Shown piece by piece: positions 24,746 to 35,373 of a stretch of DNA of 64,000 nt (position 1 is its first letter; each line of letters opens with the position of its first letter). Location of the stretch: assembly GCA_958450325.1 (NCBI GenBank), contig OY288243.1, positions 57,992,378-58,056,377 of the forward strand, in the 5' to 3' direction. A program made the translations under genes and the position numbers. This stretch comes from Agrostemma githago (taxonomy: Eukaryota > Streptophyta > Magnoliopsida > Caryophyllales > Caryophyllaceae). Under the pieces are notes generated by a model, which worked only from the letters and a program-made list of their open reading frames with translations, did no database searches and had not been told where the DNA came from.

Positions 24746-26330
24746 AGGGTCCCTGATCGGAAGAAACGACAGGTGTTAGAACTCGCCTAAACTCGGTTTT
24801 GCACAAATGCAAGAGAGAGAGTCAAACTAGGTACGGCCCGGGGGCGGGAATGACTAAGATTCTATGACCGGGCTACTTAAACGTTAATCCAGACAAAGTA
24901 ACGACTGTGACCTAGACTCGACCATGAGACTCGAGCTGTACAAGGATGAGTCCGAAAATGGGGCGACCGTATTTGACCGTGCCGTGTGGTTGGACCAACC
25001 GTGGTGACCTAACCCTAGATGACCCGAGCATTCGTAGCGTGGGTACGACTCGAAGAAGGCATCATAAGGACGCCGGTGTAGGATGAACGTAGGGTACTCC
25101 CTTAGAATGACCGTGGTTGACTGCCCGGGTGGAGGGATAGCCCCCGAGTGAGACTAAAGACTCAGATAGGACTCAGATGATGTGACATCTGAGTGACTCG
25201 AAAGTGGGATATGTGAGACAACACGTGCAAGACATGATCCTCAGAGCAACCGTGATTGATCGCTCAGCTGAAGGGTAGCCCCCGACTGGGACTGAAGACT
25301 TTGTTAAGACTCGAATGAGTGACCCTTAGACGTAAGGGCCATGAACCTTTTGGTATAGGGCTATGCCTTGTAAAAGGTTGACTCGGGAAAGACACCTAGA
25401 CGGGTGACTTGTGAAAAGGTGGGCCTTCCTCAGGATCCAACTATGTGGGTTGGGCCTTGTTCGAAGGAAGGTTCACGTGAGACATTCCCAGACTTTTAGA
25501 CTCGATTGTGTAAATGGGCCAACCTTTGTAGGAGTATGTCCTACGTAGGTGGGCCTTGCCTTAGTTAGGTAAGGCGGACTAGGATGGGGGGAAAACCCGT
25601 GATGTAGGATCGACGGAGTTTCGACGCTAGAGACTTTAACGACTTATGACACGACCCGACACTGCTAAATACGGGAAGTCTAAGAAGAGGAAGTTTTAAA
25701 ATATGAATTTTTGAAAGGCCCGAAATGAATCAGGTGGAGAAATTCGGCCCTTTTTCGAAAAAGAAAAAAGGAGTGGGCCGAATGACGGGTTTTGAAAGTT
25801 TCGAAAGTAATTTCGAGTTTTGAATTGGGCATAATACCGGCTAGAAAAAGGCTATTTTGAGTAAAATCATAAGTCCTAAGTTCGGTATATGACCCGGGTT
25901 TTGAAATTGGATATTTTGAAAAAAGGATGCAAATTTTGAAAGATGACGGTTTTGAAAAAAAGATATGGATCAAGTAGCACGTAGTCATGGGAACAGTATA
26001 ACGACGCCATGTATGCTCTTAGTCTAAGTCTCGGTCAGTCTATAAGGGTCTATACCAGTGTACACAGCCTATCAAGAATCGGGGCGGACTCCCTAACTCG
26101 AGTTGAGATTAGGACATGCCGTAAAACCCATATGAATCGGCTAGTGGACACCTTTGACATAACCAGTTTGGACTATATCAACGGTATAGTGGGACGTCGG
26201 TCACGAGTACCGGCCCGGGAAAGTGGGGTTATGCATGAACCGTAAAACTAAAACGCGCATTGTACTAGTCAAACGATTTCTATTCGAGTCTCACCCTGAG
26301 GACACTGAAGGTTATTAACTCATCAGAAAA
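24746..26330 (-). mobile_element. 5' untranslated leader of element 1
   Basis: About 1.6 kb between the primer-binding site and gag, without credible open frames. It is closely matched by 48050-49434 of element 2. Confidence 0.65.
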
Positions 26331-26351
26331 TCCCCAGCGGAGTCGCCAAAT
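26331..26351 (-). other. Primer-binding site of element 1
   Basis: The minus strand reads ATTTGGCGACTCCGCTGGGGA right after the 5' LTR end (..CCACA). The complementary tRNA 3' end would be UCCCCAGCGGAGUCGCCA, ending in CCA as required. Ogre/Tat-type elements are known to use tRNA-Arg; I have not verified the match. Confidence 0.8.
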
Positions 26352-28901
26352 TGTGGACATGACATAGGTCCACCCCGACGCGGCCACGCGCGGGTTTTGG
26401 GGAGGCGAATGAATCTCCATGAGATGGTCAAATGGAAATTTAAATCGAAGTCGGAGTCGCCACCGAATTTTATGGTTATTCAGAACCGTTCGAGCCCACT
26501 CTATATCGTAGTGGGCCGTGTACAAAATACGGCCCATTTCCGATGTCAGAGTTTATTGGGCTCGTCCCTTTGCATATCGATATAGATGCCGACTGGAGCG
26601 GTTAATCGTATATTGAATGACTCTCGTTGCCAATGGTTTCGGACATCCGGAAACCACGGTTCTGAGTAAGGGGTGAGGGTACGTGTTGGGAAGTTCACTA
26701 AGAACACCCAACCCCGCCCGCACATTAGCGGCCTCTACTAGGATATCGAATGACGTTTTAATGCGCGCGTTAGTAATACGATGAATGATTATGCAAACAT
26801 TGTTTTCCTAAGCATGTGAGGAATTGAATGGGTTGCTAAGTCGGTTTAATGCATGAAAAATTAATTAATGTCAAAGTCAAATTTAGCATGTAAGATTCGT
26901 TTTAGTATAATAAAACAAATGAAATAAAAAAAGATGAATTTGCTACAAAATGAACAAACGAGTTAGTATCGATTTGTGAATAATAATAGCAAGAGATAAA
27001 TATGCGAAATCGAGAAAATAAATCGAAATCTGAAAAATAAATGTTTGAAAAGAACGTTGTTTTGTATAAAAAACGAAGTTCGAAAAATAAATAAAAAAAT
27101 ACGGAAAAGGGCCGCGGCAAACAGCCAGCCGCGCGACTCGCCCGGGACGCCGGCGGGTCGCGTGGGGGCCTGTTTCGGGTCCAGTTTTCGAAAAACTTGA
27201 AGTTTGTATTAAATCGCGTATGAATATTGTATGATTCGTACTCGAATTAATATTTTCGATATTCTTTATATTCGATAGTTGACTACGAAGTCAATATTGA
27301 ATATTTAGAATAATTTTTAGAAAAGGTGTAAATTTTTAGAAATCGATCGAAAAATAAATAATAAACGAACGAAAACGTAAAAAAAGAGGAAGAAGATCCG
27401 GACGGTGTGTCGTCCGGTTTTTTGGGATTTTGTTCGAAAATTGTTATTTTTAATAAGTCGCGTACAAAACATGAATTAATTTGTATTCAACTTATATTTT
27501 CGATATTCGTCATATCCAATATTCGATTATGAAATCGATATTGGATATTTAGAATGAGTAAAAAAAAGGTTTTGTAAAAAAGTTTGTTTTGAACGAGAAA
27601 AGAAAAGAATTTTTAACGAAGAAAAGATGTAACGATTTTTAGTATCGTCGAAACCTTAATATAATTCCTTTCAATATAATATTCGATTATGGAAGAACCG
27701 ATATCATATTTTTCAGAATATACGTTATGAAAAATAGTTTTTCGTTAATAACGATATTAGATAAAAAAAGTCGACTCTAGACCCATAACATAAAACGGAC
27801 GAAGAGAAGAAAGGGAGAGAAGGGAAGAAATCGGGTTTGATTACACCCTCAACCTACATGCTCTTGTTGACTCGGATCGGGACTCGTCGGAATGTGGCTA
27901 GGCACGGGAGTGTCGAGGCAACGTCGGTTGGGTTAGGGTGGTACGGTTTTGACGGGTGAAGGGTGTCGGGTTTCGGACCGGTTTCCTTCGGGTTTTGAAC
28001 GTATTATCGGTTTCTCGATGCTAAGGAATTTTATGTGTCGGGATGGTAGAGAGTTGATGCTGAAAAATCGTGTGTGTGTGTATGAATTCTATTTTTTCGG
28101 TGTTTTTCTGATGTTGATAATTGATGGATGCAAGGGGCTATTTATAGGAAATTCCCGACCTTGACTTAGGAGAGTTTGACTACCGCTTAGGATAGGAAAC
28201 GAGGGAATTTGAGGGAAATAAGAATTCCGCTTTCTTGTGGAGGAAGAAAGAGGATCTCGGCTGGTTTGCCACTGTTTTTGGGCTGTTTCGGCCGAGTGTT
28301 TTACACTCGGTCGGATGCTCGAATCGGTTTTTGAATAGGACTCCTGTTTGAGCTAGAATTACCGCTTGAGTAAGAAGCTGAGAGGAACGAGGATTCCGTT
28401 TTCTTGTGAGGGAAGAAAAGAGGAAAAAACCGGCTGACTCCTACTACTTGGCCGAGTGTTTCAACTTGGTTTAGTGTTTGAGTCGGTTCTCGGATAGGAT
28501 TCCTACTCGGGATCGAATTCTACCTTAAACGGAATTGTTTATTATTTTTTGTATGGCTGATTTTGTAGAGTTGGAGTCCGAATAGAACGTGTGGTATGTC
28601 ACGGTCAGCCTACGAGTTTCGGGAAATATCTTTGACCGGGTTTTGACTCGGTCGCTAAAAGACGGTTTTACCCCTGGTGTCGGATTCGACCCAAATTAGT
28701 GTTATTTGACTCGAAACGACCCACTGGGCCTGAATTTGAGGTTGGTTTTGTGAAATTTATACTCCGTAAAATGCCTAGGCCAAATGTCCATCATTACGAG
28801 CCCATTTCCGAGTATGTCAAGGCACGTTAGCGTCCGATCATCATCGGGTGTTTGTCGGAAACTACTATAGACACCTGGCGGTCAAAATGTGGGTGTCTAC
28901 A
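26352..28901 (-). repeat. 5' LTR of element 1
   Basis: 2,550 bp, nearly identical to the 3' LTR. A minus-strand TATAAATA is at 28139-28146. Confidence 0.95.
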
Positions 28902-28906
28902 CACGC
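28902..28906 (+). repeat. Target site duplication CACGC (right)
   Basis: Matches 18900-18904. Confidence 0.95.
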
Positions 28907-30028
28907 GTCTCCTTACCCGCCCGCACCAGCTCGTGCAGCACCAAATTGCACCAGTCTTATTCTCGAATTAATTTCACGTCCTCTACCGCGGTCAGTAGGT
29001 TGAGGTCGAGTGAGTTGTTTGTAGTAGGCGCGAGGAACGACGACAATGCGAACAGGACAAACGTACGTACAAAGTCGGCGTCTGCGGTATCGGTTCCTAA
29101 TAACTTTTTGTACACGTGCCCTAAACCAATTGGTCCGCCGTCTTTCACCACGCCAAACTGCGTCCTCCAACTATTTTTTAACCTGATCACGTTAGGTGAA
29201 TCTGCCCCTTTTTGGTTTTCGTTGGGATTACGCTCACCGGCCGAGGTCCAAAAGGTATTTGGAAGTAATTGTGCACGTCGTACTTCGACACCATGAATGC
29301 CTCCCGGCGTGAGGCACGGAAAATATGGGACCCGTCAGATAACGCACGAAGGAACATAAGTGCGTGATCTAGGGGGAACGAATCGAACCTCAGCTCCAAC
29401 AGCCCACCGAACCCCACATCACGTACTCTTTCCTTCTGAGCAGCCGTCAATTTTAAAATAACCTTGTACAACCGCCTGGGTCTACAATGAACATCCGACA
29501 GACCTCCCTGTTCTCTTCTCACTACTGGCTGATCCTGCGGTATGTTGTTCTCTTTTCCTCTTACCCGCAGACTTTCGAGCGGTTGTATCCGGTGCGCGCA
29601 CAACAACGTGTTCTCCAGTGATGTGGTCGGCCGCTGTATCAAACTCGACCCTCTACTTCTTCGCACTGCCTTCCTCAACCAATTTTGTCGACCCACATCC
29701 ATCTCGTCAAAGATGTGGTCACCCGCTGTATCTTTCACAACCTTCTTCTTCCCACTGCTCTTCTTACCAATTTTTTTCTCCCCAGCACTTTCTCGCCAAT
29801 GACATGGTCGCCCGGTGTATCTTTCACAACCTTCTTCTTCCCACTGCCCTTCTTACCAAATTTTTTCTCCCCCACCACTTTCTGGCCAATGACATGGTCG
29901 CCCGGTGTATCTTTCACAACCTTCTTCTTCTCACTCCTCTTCTCGCCAACGACGTGGTCGGCCGCTGTCTCTTTCACGACTTTCTTCTTACCGCCCTTCT
30001 TGACAACAATTTTCTTCCAACCAACCAT
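28907..30028 (-). pseudogene. N-terminal part of the decayed transposon gene (Ulp1/PMD-associated type)
   Basis: ATG at 30026-30028 opens a lysine-rich tail of tandem units around KKKVVKDTPGDHVIG (about 78 bp each, 29700-30010). After a basic linker comes a conserved core: GFGGLLELRFDSFPLDHALM, SKYDVHNYFQIPFGPRPV, then FVLFALSSFLAPTTNNSLDL and DWCNLVLHELVRAGKETR. This layout is common in plant transposon proteins that may end in an Ulp1-type protease. Damage: a 1-bp slip in the repeat tail near 29781, a frame change near 29200-29240, an in-frame TAA at 28957-28959 (between LIRE and DWCN), and element 1 inserted at 28906. The family call rests on pattern recall only. Confidence 0.6.
29700..30010 (-). 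repeat. 78-bp coding tandem repeat (lysine-rich)
   Basis: Four to five units of the type 'gacatggtcgcccggtgtat..' on the plus strand; on the minus strand each encodes about 26 residues with KKKVVKDT(P/A)GDH. Confidence 0.85.
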
Positions 30029-30049
30029 TTTGCTGCAATAACAACATGC

Positions 30050-30480
30050 GCAATGAGTGTGATTGTACAACTGAGTGTGAGATGAAAATGGATGTACAAC
30101 ATAAAGCGTGATTATACAGGTTCAACTGTGTGATTCTACAATAAAATATTTGTGACTATATATTTTCAACAGTGTGATTCGACAACATAACGACTGTGAC
30201 TATACAACCTCAACAATGTGATTCTACAACACAACGAGTGCGACTATACAGCTTCAACCGTGCGACTATACAACCTACTCTGTCTGACTATTCAACTTCA
30301 ACCGTGTGACTATACAACCTAATTCGTGCGACTATACAACTTCAACTGTGTGACTATAGAACATAACTGTATGACTATACAACTACAATATCACCTTGAC
30401 TACAGCAAAAATGACTACGACTCTACAACATAATGATTGTGACTATACAATGTCACCAGTGTGACTATACAACTTAAACC
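30050..30480. repeat. Interspersed minisatellite, TGTGACTATACAAC motif (upstream copy)
   Basis: About fifteen variants of gtgactatacaac / gtgattctacaac alternate with 'ttcaaccgtg'. It lies just upstream of the ATG at 30028 of the minus-strand gene, so it occupies that gene's 5' region. The related array is at 11200-11630. Confidence 0.8.
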
Positions 30481-31213
30481 GCATTAGCGAAGTCACATGC
30501 ATAATTACAAAGACGATTATGGGAACTTCAACATGAAAAAATGAGATGACTGTACAGATTACATGAACTTCAACAGGGAAATATCATTAATTTTAGGGTT
30601 AGGAAGAGATTCAGATACATCTGCTAAAACAAAGACATAAAAACTTAAGGAAATTTTTGACTGTACAGATTATATGACTATACAACTACAACCACATAGT
30701 TAACTTGAACATGAGAAAATCATATGACTGTACACACTTATTGACATAAAAAAATGCATGATATGAATTTGAACAGGAAATATCAGGTTATTAATGCAAT
30801 ATATGAATTTGAACAAAAAAAATACATTATTAATTTTAGGGTTATCAGAACGGAAAATAATTTTACGGTTTAACCACTAAAAAGAAAATGGAAGTTCGAC
30901 AATTGAAGTTTATTCATGAACATACCTTCGTATGATGATTGATGTTGTTGACGGAGTATGATCGGAGTTGTTGACGGAGTATGATCGGAGCGACTGATGG
31001 AGCTTACGATGAGTTTTTTAGAGAGAGATTTTAGATGGAGTTGAGTATGGTTGAGAATGGGAGTGTGTTTGATAAATGGATGATGAAATGAATTCAAAAG
31101 AAGGTGTTTGAGAAGTGTAATAGGCAAGAGGCGGGAGAGTAGAGGAGGGAGTTAATGAAAGTAGAGGAGGGTGGAGGAGGGAAGTGATTGATTTGTATGA
31201 GGGATGACGCGTG
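30481..31213. other. Upstream flank of the decayed transposon gene, no gene seen
   Basis: AT-rich. It holds a 24-bp direct repeat (gttgttgacggagtatgatc..., 30946-30990) and low-complexity tracts. The outer end of the transposon should lie here, but no terminal repeat could be matched to the 10.5-kb side. Confidence 0.5.
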
Positions 31214-31221
31214 ACGTTTGC

Positions 31222-31961
31222 CAGGGGCGGACCTAGGAGGGGGCCCGGGGGGTCACGGGCCCCCCCAACCCATTTCGAAATAATTATTTTTAACAATGAG
31301 ATATGTCATTATGTTGGTGGTGGTGCAATGGTTTAGCCCTTTGTCCTCTAGGCAATTGGTGGGGGTTTGATACTTGTTGGCTCCTTTTTTTGGTTAAATA
31401 TATTTTGTAGCTTTTCAAAAACAAATCTATTGGACAAGGGACTCGAACCCAGGTCATTTGCATCAAATATTGATCACACAACCTCACAACCTCATGCTTG
31501 ATGCACTACATCAATGGAAGAATAATCTTATACTCTGTACTTAAACAATTTATCAAAACTCTCATTCTTTTACTCGTAGATTTTTACAACACTTTACAAA
31601 TATTTGACTTAATGTTTTGTTAGATAATGTAATTATTTCATTTAATTTTGTAATGACTTTAATAATCATGTCATAAAAATATGATTTAAAAAATATACAT
31701 ATATGTATATAAAACATATACGGAGTATTTTTCAAACAATTGGAGAAATAAATAAATATTTTTATGGTTGCTATGGAGTATTAAAGAATATTTAATCAAA
31801 ATTTTTATATTTTTTGGGTTATGACCATAAATATTCAAGTTAATATTGGGTATGTCATTTAGGATCATTTTCGGGTCGCATTTTTTTTGATAGATGTCAT
31901 TGTTAAAAAAATTATTGTGCCCCCCTAACGAAAGAATCCTAGGTCCGCCAGTCCGCCACTG
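31222..31961. mobile_element. hAT-type MITE with tRNA-like segment
   Basis: 740 bp, starting CAGGGGCGGACCTAGG and ending CCTAGGTCCGCCAGTCCGCCACTG, flanked by the 8-bp duplication ACGTTTGC (31214-31221 and 31962-31969). Eight-bp duplications and CAGGGGCGGA ends are hallmarks of the hAT superfamily. It has no coding capacity. Inside, tggtgcaatggtttagcc...gggtttgatac (about 31318-31373) resembles a Pol III A/B box pair, and gggttcgagtcc occurs on the minus strand near 31439-31450. Confidence 0.9.
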
Positions 31962-32062
31962 ACGTTTGCAGTAAGCATTTCAGTCCTTTTATTTAAAAAA
32001 AAAACTTGAAGCTCATCCATCCATTCATCTGAAGATGGATGGAAGATCAAGATCAACACTAA

Positions 32063-33471
32063 GGGTATGTTTGGATAAAGGGAAATGGAGGGAAAGGGAG
32101 GGGAGGGGAAGGGAGAGGATGACTATCCTTTGTTTGGATACCATCTAGGAAGGAAGGGAAATGGAGAATGAAGGAAATGGAGGGATAAAATGAATTCATT
32201 TTAGAGTAAGATAAAATCTTGTCAAAGTTGGCAAGATTTGGAAGGAAAATGGATTGTCTTTCCATTAACCATACCATTACAAATTTATATTCAATAAACA
32301 TATGTTTTTACACTCATTACTAGATACGATAAAAAAGCGTATAAAAAAATTACGATGCCTTATTTTTTTCAGTTACCGGTGAGGATAAAAAATTACGACG
32401 ACTTGTTTTTTTTCCAATACGTGTAAATCGGGCTAGTATAAAAAAAATACTATTTTTTTTTTCCGATACGGGTGAGTCAGGTGAGTATAAAAAAATTACG
32501 ACGACTTTTTCCCCCGTTACGGGTGAGTCGGGTTAGGATAAATTACGACGATTTTTTTCCGATACTTGTGAGTCAGGTTAGAATAAAAAAATTATGACGA
32601 TTTTTTTTCCGTTACGGGTGAGTCGGGCTAGGATAAATTACGACAAATTTTTTTTTTCTCGATACTTGTGAGTCAGGTTAGGATAAAAAAATTACGACAA
32701 CGTTTTTTTTCCCGTTACGGGTGAGTCGAGTTAGGATAAATTACGACGACTACTTTTTTTTCCATTACGGGTGAGTCGAGTTAGGATAAATTACGACGAC
32801 TACTTTTTTTCCCGTTACGGGTGAGTTGAGTTAGAATAAATTACGATGACTTTTTTTTCCACTGATACGTGTGAGTTGGGTTAGGATAAGAAAACGTATA
32901 AAAAAATTACGACTCCTTATTTTTCGTTACGGTTGAGTCAGGTTAGGATAAAAAAAAATTATGACGCCTTATTTTTTTTCCGTTATGGCCCTTACGGGTG
33001 AGTCGGGTTAAGATAACGCCCTGTTCTTGTAGACTTATATTCGGACACTTTCAGTTCACTCCAGTTAGACGGATTCAGTTTAGTTCAGTTCAGACATATT
33101 CAATTTAGTGTCATATTTTTTTTTTCATCGTGGATGAGTCGGTTAGGATAATAAAGCGAATAAAAAAAATTACGAGTGAGTCACTGAGTTGAGTTGATTA
33201 AAAAAAATAATAATAAATTTTTTATTAATCAAATTTTAAGTCATTTTTTGTTATATTTAAACGAGTCTAAAATTAATAATTGTAATTACAAAAGTTATGA
33301 TTAATAATCGTAATACATTCGTTCTTCCCAAATAAAAGACACTTTTATCGATCCTCCTCTCCCTCCCTTCCCTCATTCATGTTATCCAAACAACCATACT
33401 TCCCCCTTCCCTCCTTCTCCCTCCCCTCCCTTTCTCTCCTATTTTATTATCCAAACGGACCTAAGAGACTT
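32063..33471. mobile_element. PIF/Harbinger-like (Tourist) non-autonomous element
   Basis: 1,409 bp, ends GGGTATGTTTGGATAA and (complement) GGTCCGTTTGGATAAT, flanked by TAA on both sides (32060-32062 and 33472-33474). A GGG..TTTGGATA terminus with a TAA/TTA duplication fits PIF/Harbinger. G/A-rich subterminal regions mirror each other (gggaggggaggggaagg / cccttccctccttc). No transposase. The middle is a minisatellite. Confidence 0.8.
32330..33010. repeat. Minisatellite of about 50-60 bp units inside the Harbinger-like element
   Basis: About a dozen irregular units of the type ggataaaaaaattacgacga...ttacgggtgagtcgggtta with variable T-tracts. It accounts for about half of the element, so the MITE grew by internal amplification. 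Confidence 0.85.
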
Positions 33472-33568
33472 TCAAGAAGTTACTAATTCTCTTGACCCCT
33501 CCCCTATCTATATATAGACTCAATATATATAGGACTCACCTGATACCTACTCTATATATTGCAAAATA

Positions 33569-33697
33569 CTCCCTCCGTCCCAATGAATTGTTTGCCTATT
33601 CCTTATTGGGGTGTCTCAATGAATTGTTTGTCTTTCTATTTAAGGAATGTTTTTTATATGCAATTGAAAGGCAAACAATTCATTGGAACGGAGGGAG
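33569..33697. mobile_element. Stowaway-like MITE
   Basis: 129 bp, CTCCCTCCGTCCCAATGAAT at one end and its complement at the other (attcattggaacggagggag), flanked by TA. The ends pair over about 30 bp, giving a long hairpin. Confidence 0.85.
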
Positions 33698-33848
33698 TAG
33701 AAAGAATATCGGGTGACGGGTGGATAACGGTGGGATTTAGCTTCATCTGTTAATTTTGGATTTTCGTCCATCCATTTAAATTGGGTAGATGAATATTTAA
33801 CGGTTTCGGGTGAAATTGACATCCCTAACTCGGAGCGAGTACAAAGTA

Positions 33849-34053
33849 CTCCCTCCTCTTCTCTATAATCTTCCACATTTCCTATTTTGGGAACTTCTCT
33901 ATTATATTCCACTTTCTTTTTTCGTACGGAGTACTATCTTTTATGGATATATTATTCGTGACCGATTTTCTTTTTCCACTTTCATTTTTATCTACATATT
34001 CCACCATTCCTAATTCACCCCAAAACTAATGCCGATGATAGAAGGGGAGGGAG
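33849..34053. mobile_element. Stowaway-like MITE, diverged
   Basis: 205 bp, CTCCCTCCTCTTCTCTATAA at the left and complement CTCCCTCCCCTTCTATCATC at the right, with TA on both sides. Confidence 0.7.
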
Positions 34054-34924
34054 TATTATAATTGCACAAATTCTTCTTTGTGACGAGCAAATCCGTCACA
34101 AACTTGTGATGTGTCAAATATTATCCACATGTGTGAATAAAGATGAAACATTGCTATTCCCATGCATTCTAATTTTGCTTTTTCCAGCCATGCGTGCGTT
34201 ATTTGATCTGTTATACCTTTGTGACGGGTAATCCAAAGAGAAACCAACTGATATATTTGTGGTGGATAGTTTTTACTTTTTAGAGTCCGATTTGATGAAG
34301 CAATAAATAGGAAGAATTCGTTCCTGAAGTTGGAAGCCAATAATCTACAGGCTTTCTATAAAGAAAAAAAGTGTGTATCATACTGTAGGGATTTATCTAA
34401 AAGGAGTAGTCCATCCAGTATTGGTATTACGGAGTAATAATCAGCATCAGCAAGCTTCACGCCTTCTTCACTGCCGCCTCTGGATATTTCTTGTATCCAT
34501 GTCCGCTGTATTTTACTGTATTTGGCTAACATTAGCTGCGGGGTAAGTTTTCTAACACTCCTCCCATTTTATTCTTCTTCTTCTTTTCTTTTTTTACGGA
34601 GTACTGAATAAAAGAATGTATAGTCGATCTTCGAATATTTCTTTAATTCATTTCAAAATAGAATAGAATTGAATTGAAATGAGACGATGAGTAAACAAAT
34701 GAACTACTACTACTTTTCCATGGTTGACTATCTTCATCGTTGACTCCGATCGATTACTTCTTCCAGCATGCTATCCATGGACAATATTAAATTCTGCTGT
34801 GTTTAATGTTGTTATTTTACACCTTTTCTGGAAAATTTAATAACTAAGTACTATCCTGCCTTGCAATTCATTTCAATCATTTGTTTTAAACCAATGACGA
34901 CACACTTGACCGCATTATAATATA
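34054..34924. other. Intergenic DNA upstream of the GLR gene
   Basis: No gene seen. It includes fragments of a gtgacgagcaaatccgtcacaa hairpin (34080-34110), possibly a decayed MITE, plus several tacggagtac motifs. Confidence 0.4.
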
Positions 34925-35051
34925 CGCCCTCCATTTCTTTGGAATTGCAACGTATTCCTTTCAGATAGTTTCGATTGTCATAATGAGAATATTTTTGTTA
35001 GCAGGATGTTTTACTTTTTATTCCTATTAGTGAAACCAGAAGCGGAGGGAG
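34925..35051. mobile_element. Stowaway-like MITE upstream of the GLR gene
   Basis: 127 bp, CGCCCTCCATTTCTTTGGAA at the left and complement CTCCCTCCGCTTCTGGTTTC at the right, flanked by TA. It ends about 320 bp before the GLR start codon. Confidence 0.7.
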
Positions 35052-35141
35052 TATAAGTATAATAGAGGAGTAAGATTCGGACCTATGTTGAGGGCACTAA
35101 ACCAATTAAGCCATGTTCGCTCATTTCAATTATTTGTTAAA

Positions 35142-35212
35142 TACTCCATATATAGAGATTAGAGAGTATTAAATAAAGTTCTTACTCCATATATAGAGAT
35201 CGGAGAGTATTA
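35142..35212 (+). promoter_or_regulatory. Duplicated TATA-containing segment upstream of the GLR start
   Basis: A 30-bp unit (tactccatatatagagatta, then gagagtatta) occurs at 35142-35171 and, with two changes, at 35183-35212. Each copy holds CATATATAGA, a plausible TATA box. The copies lie 160-230 bp before the ATG. A tetranucleotide run (attc)n at about 35296-35315 falls in the putative 5' UTR. Core-promoter function is inferred. Confidence 0.4.
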
Positions 35213-35373
35213 TTTGGTTGGACAATACAGTTGAGTTGAGCCATCGAATCTATTATTGTTGTTTTCTTCTGTTTGTCATCAAGTTGCTGTGGGAGTCATT
35301 CATTCATTCATTCATTGTGCAAGATGGTTTTGTGTGTAGATTGATGATTTGAGTGCAAGCCCTTTACTTGAGT

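Larger units (their letters stand above)
18905..28901 (-). mobile_element. Complete non-autonomous Tat/Ogre-like LTR retrotransposon (element 1)
   Basis: 9,997 bp with LTRs at 26352-28901 (5') and 18905-21455 (3') and a CACGC target duplication. Orientation is minus: the LTR reads TGTAGACACCC...CATGTCCACA, a primer-binding site lies next to the right LTR and a polypurine tract next to the left one. The only coding remnant is a gag fragment at 24068-24745; no protease, reverse transcriptase, RNase H or integrase is visible, so it must have been mobilised in trans. The two LTRs differ at only about a dozen positions by eye, indicating a recent insertion. Confidence 0.95.

Noticed and set aside
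21456..26351. Reverse transcriptase or integrase in element 1
   Set aside because: No YxDD, DDE or RNase H motifs in any frame; only the gag fragment is present. The same holds for element 2.
20503..28164. The two identical 71-codon plus-strand open frames in the LTRs as a gene
   Set aside because: They lie in U3 of both LTRs antisense to the element and include the TATA region; identity reflects LTR identity.
28913..29296. Plus-strand open frames over the transposon gene
   Set aside because: They are shadows of the minus-strand frame, which has the conserved protein pattern.
31318..31450. A functional tRNA gene
   Set aside because: Only A/B-box-like strings are visible; I could not form acceptor and anticodon stems, and it lies inside a MITE.
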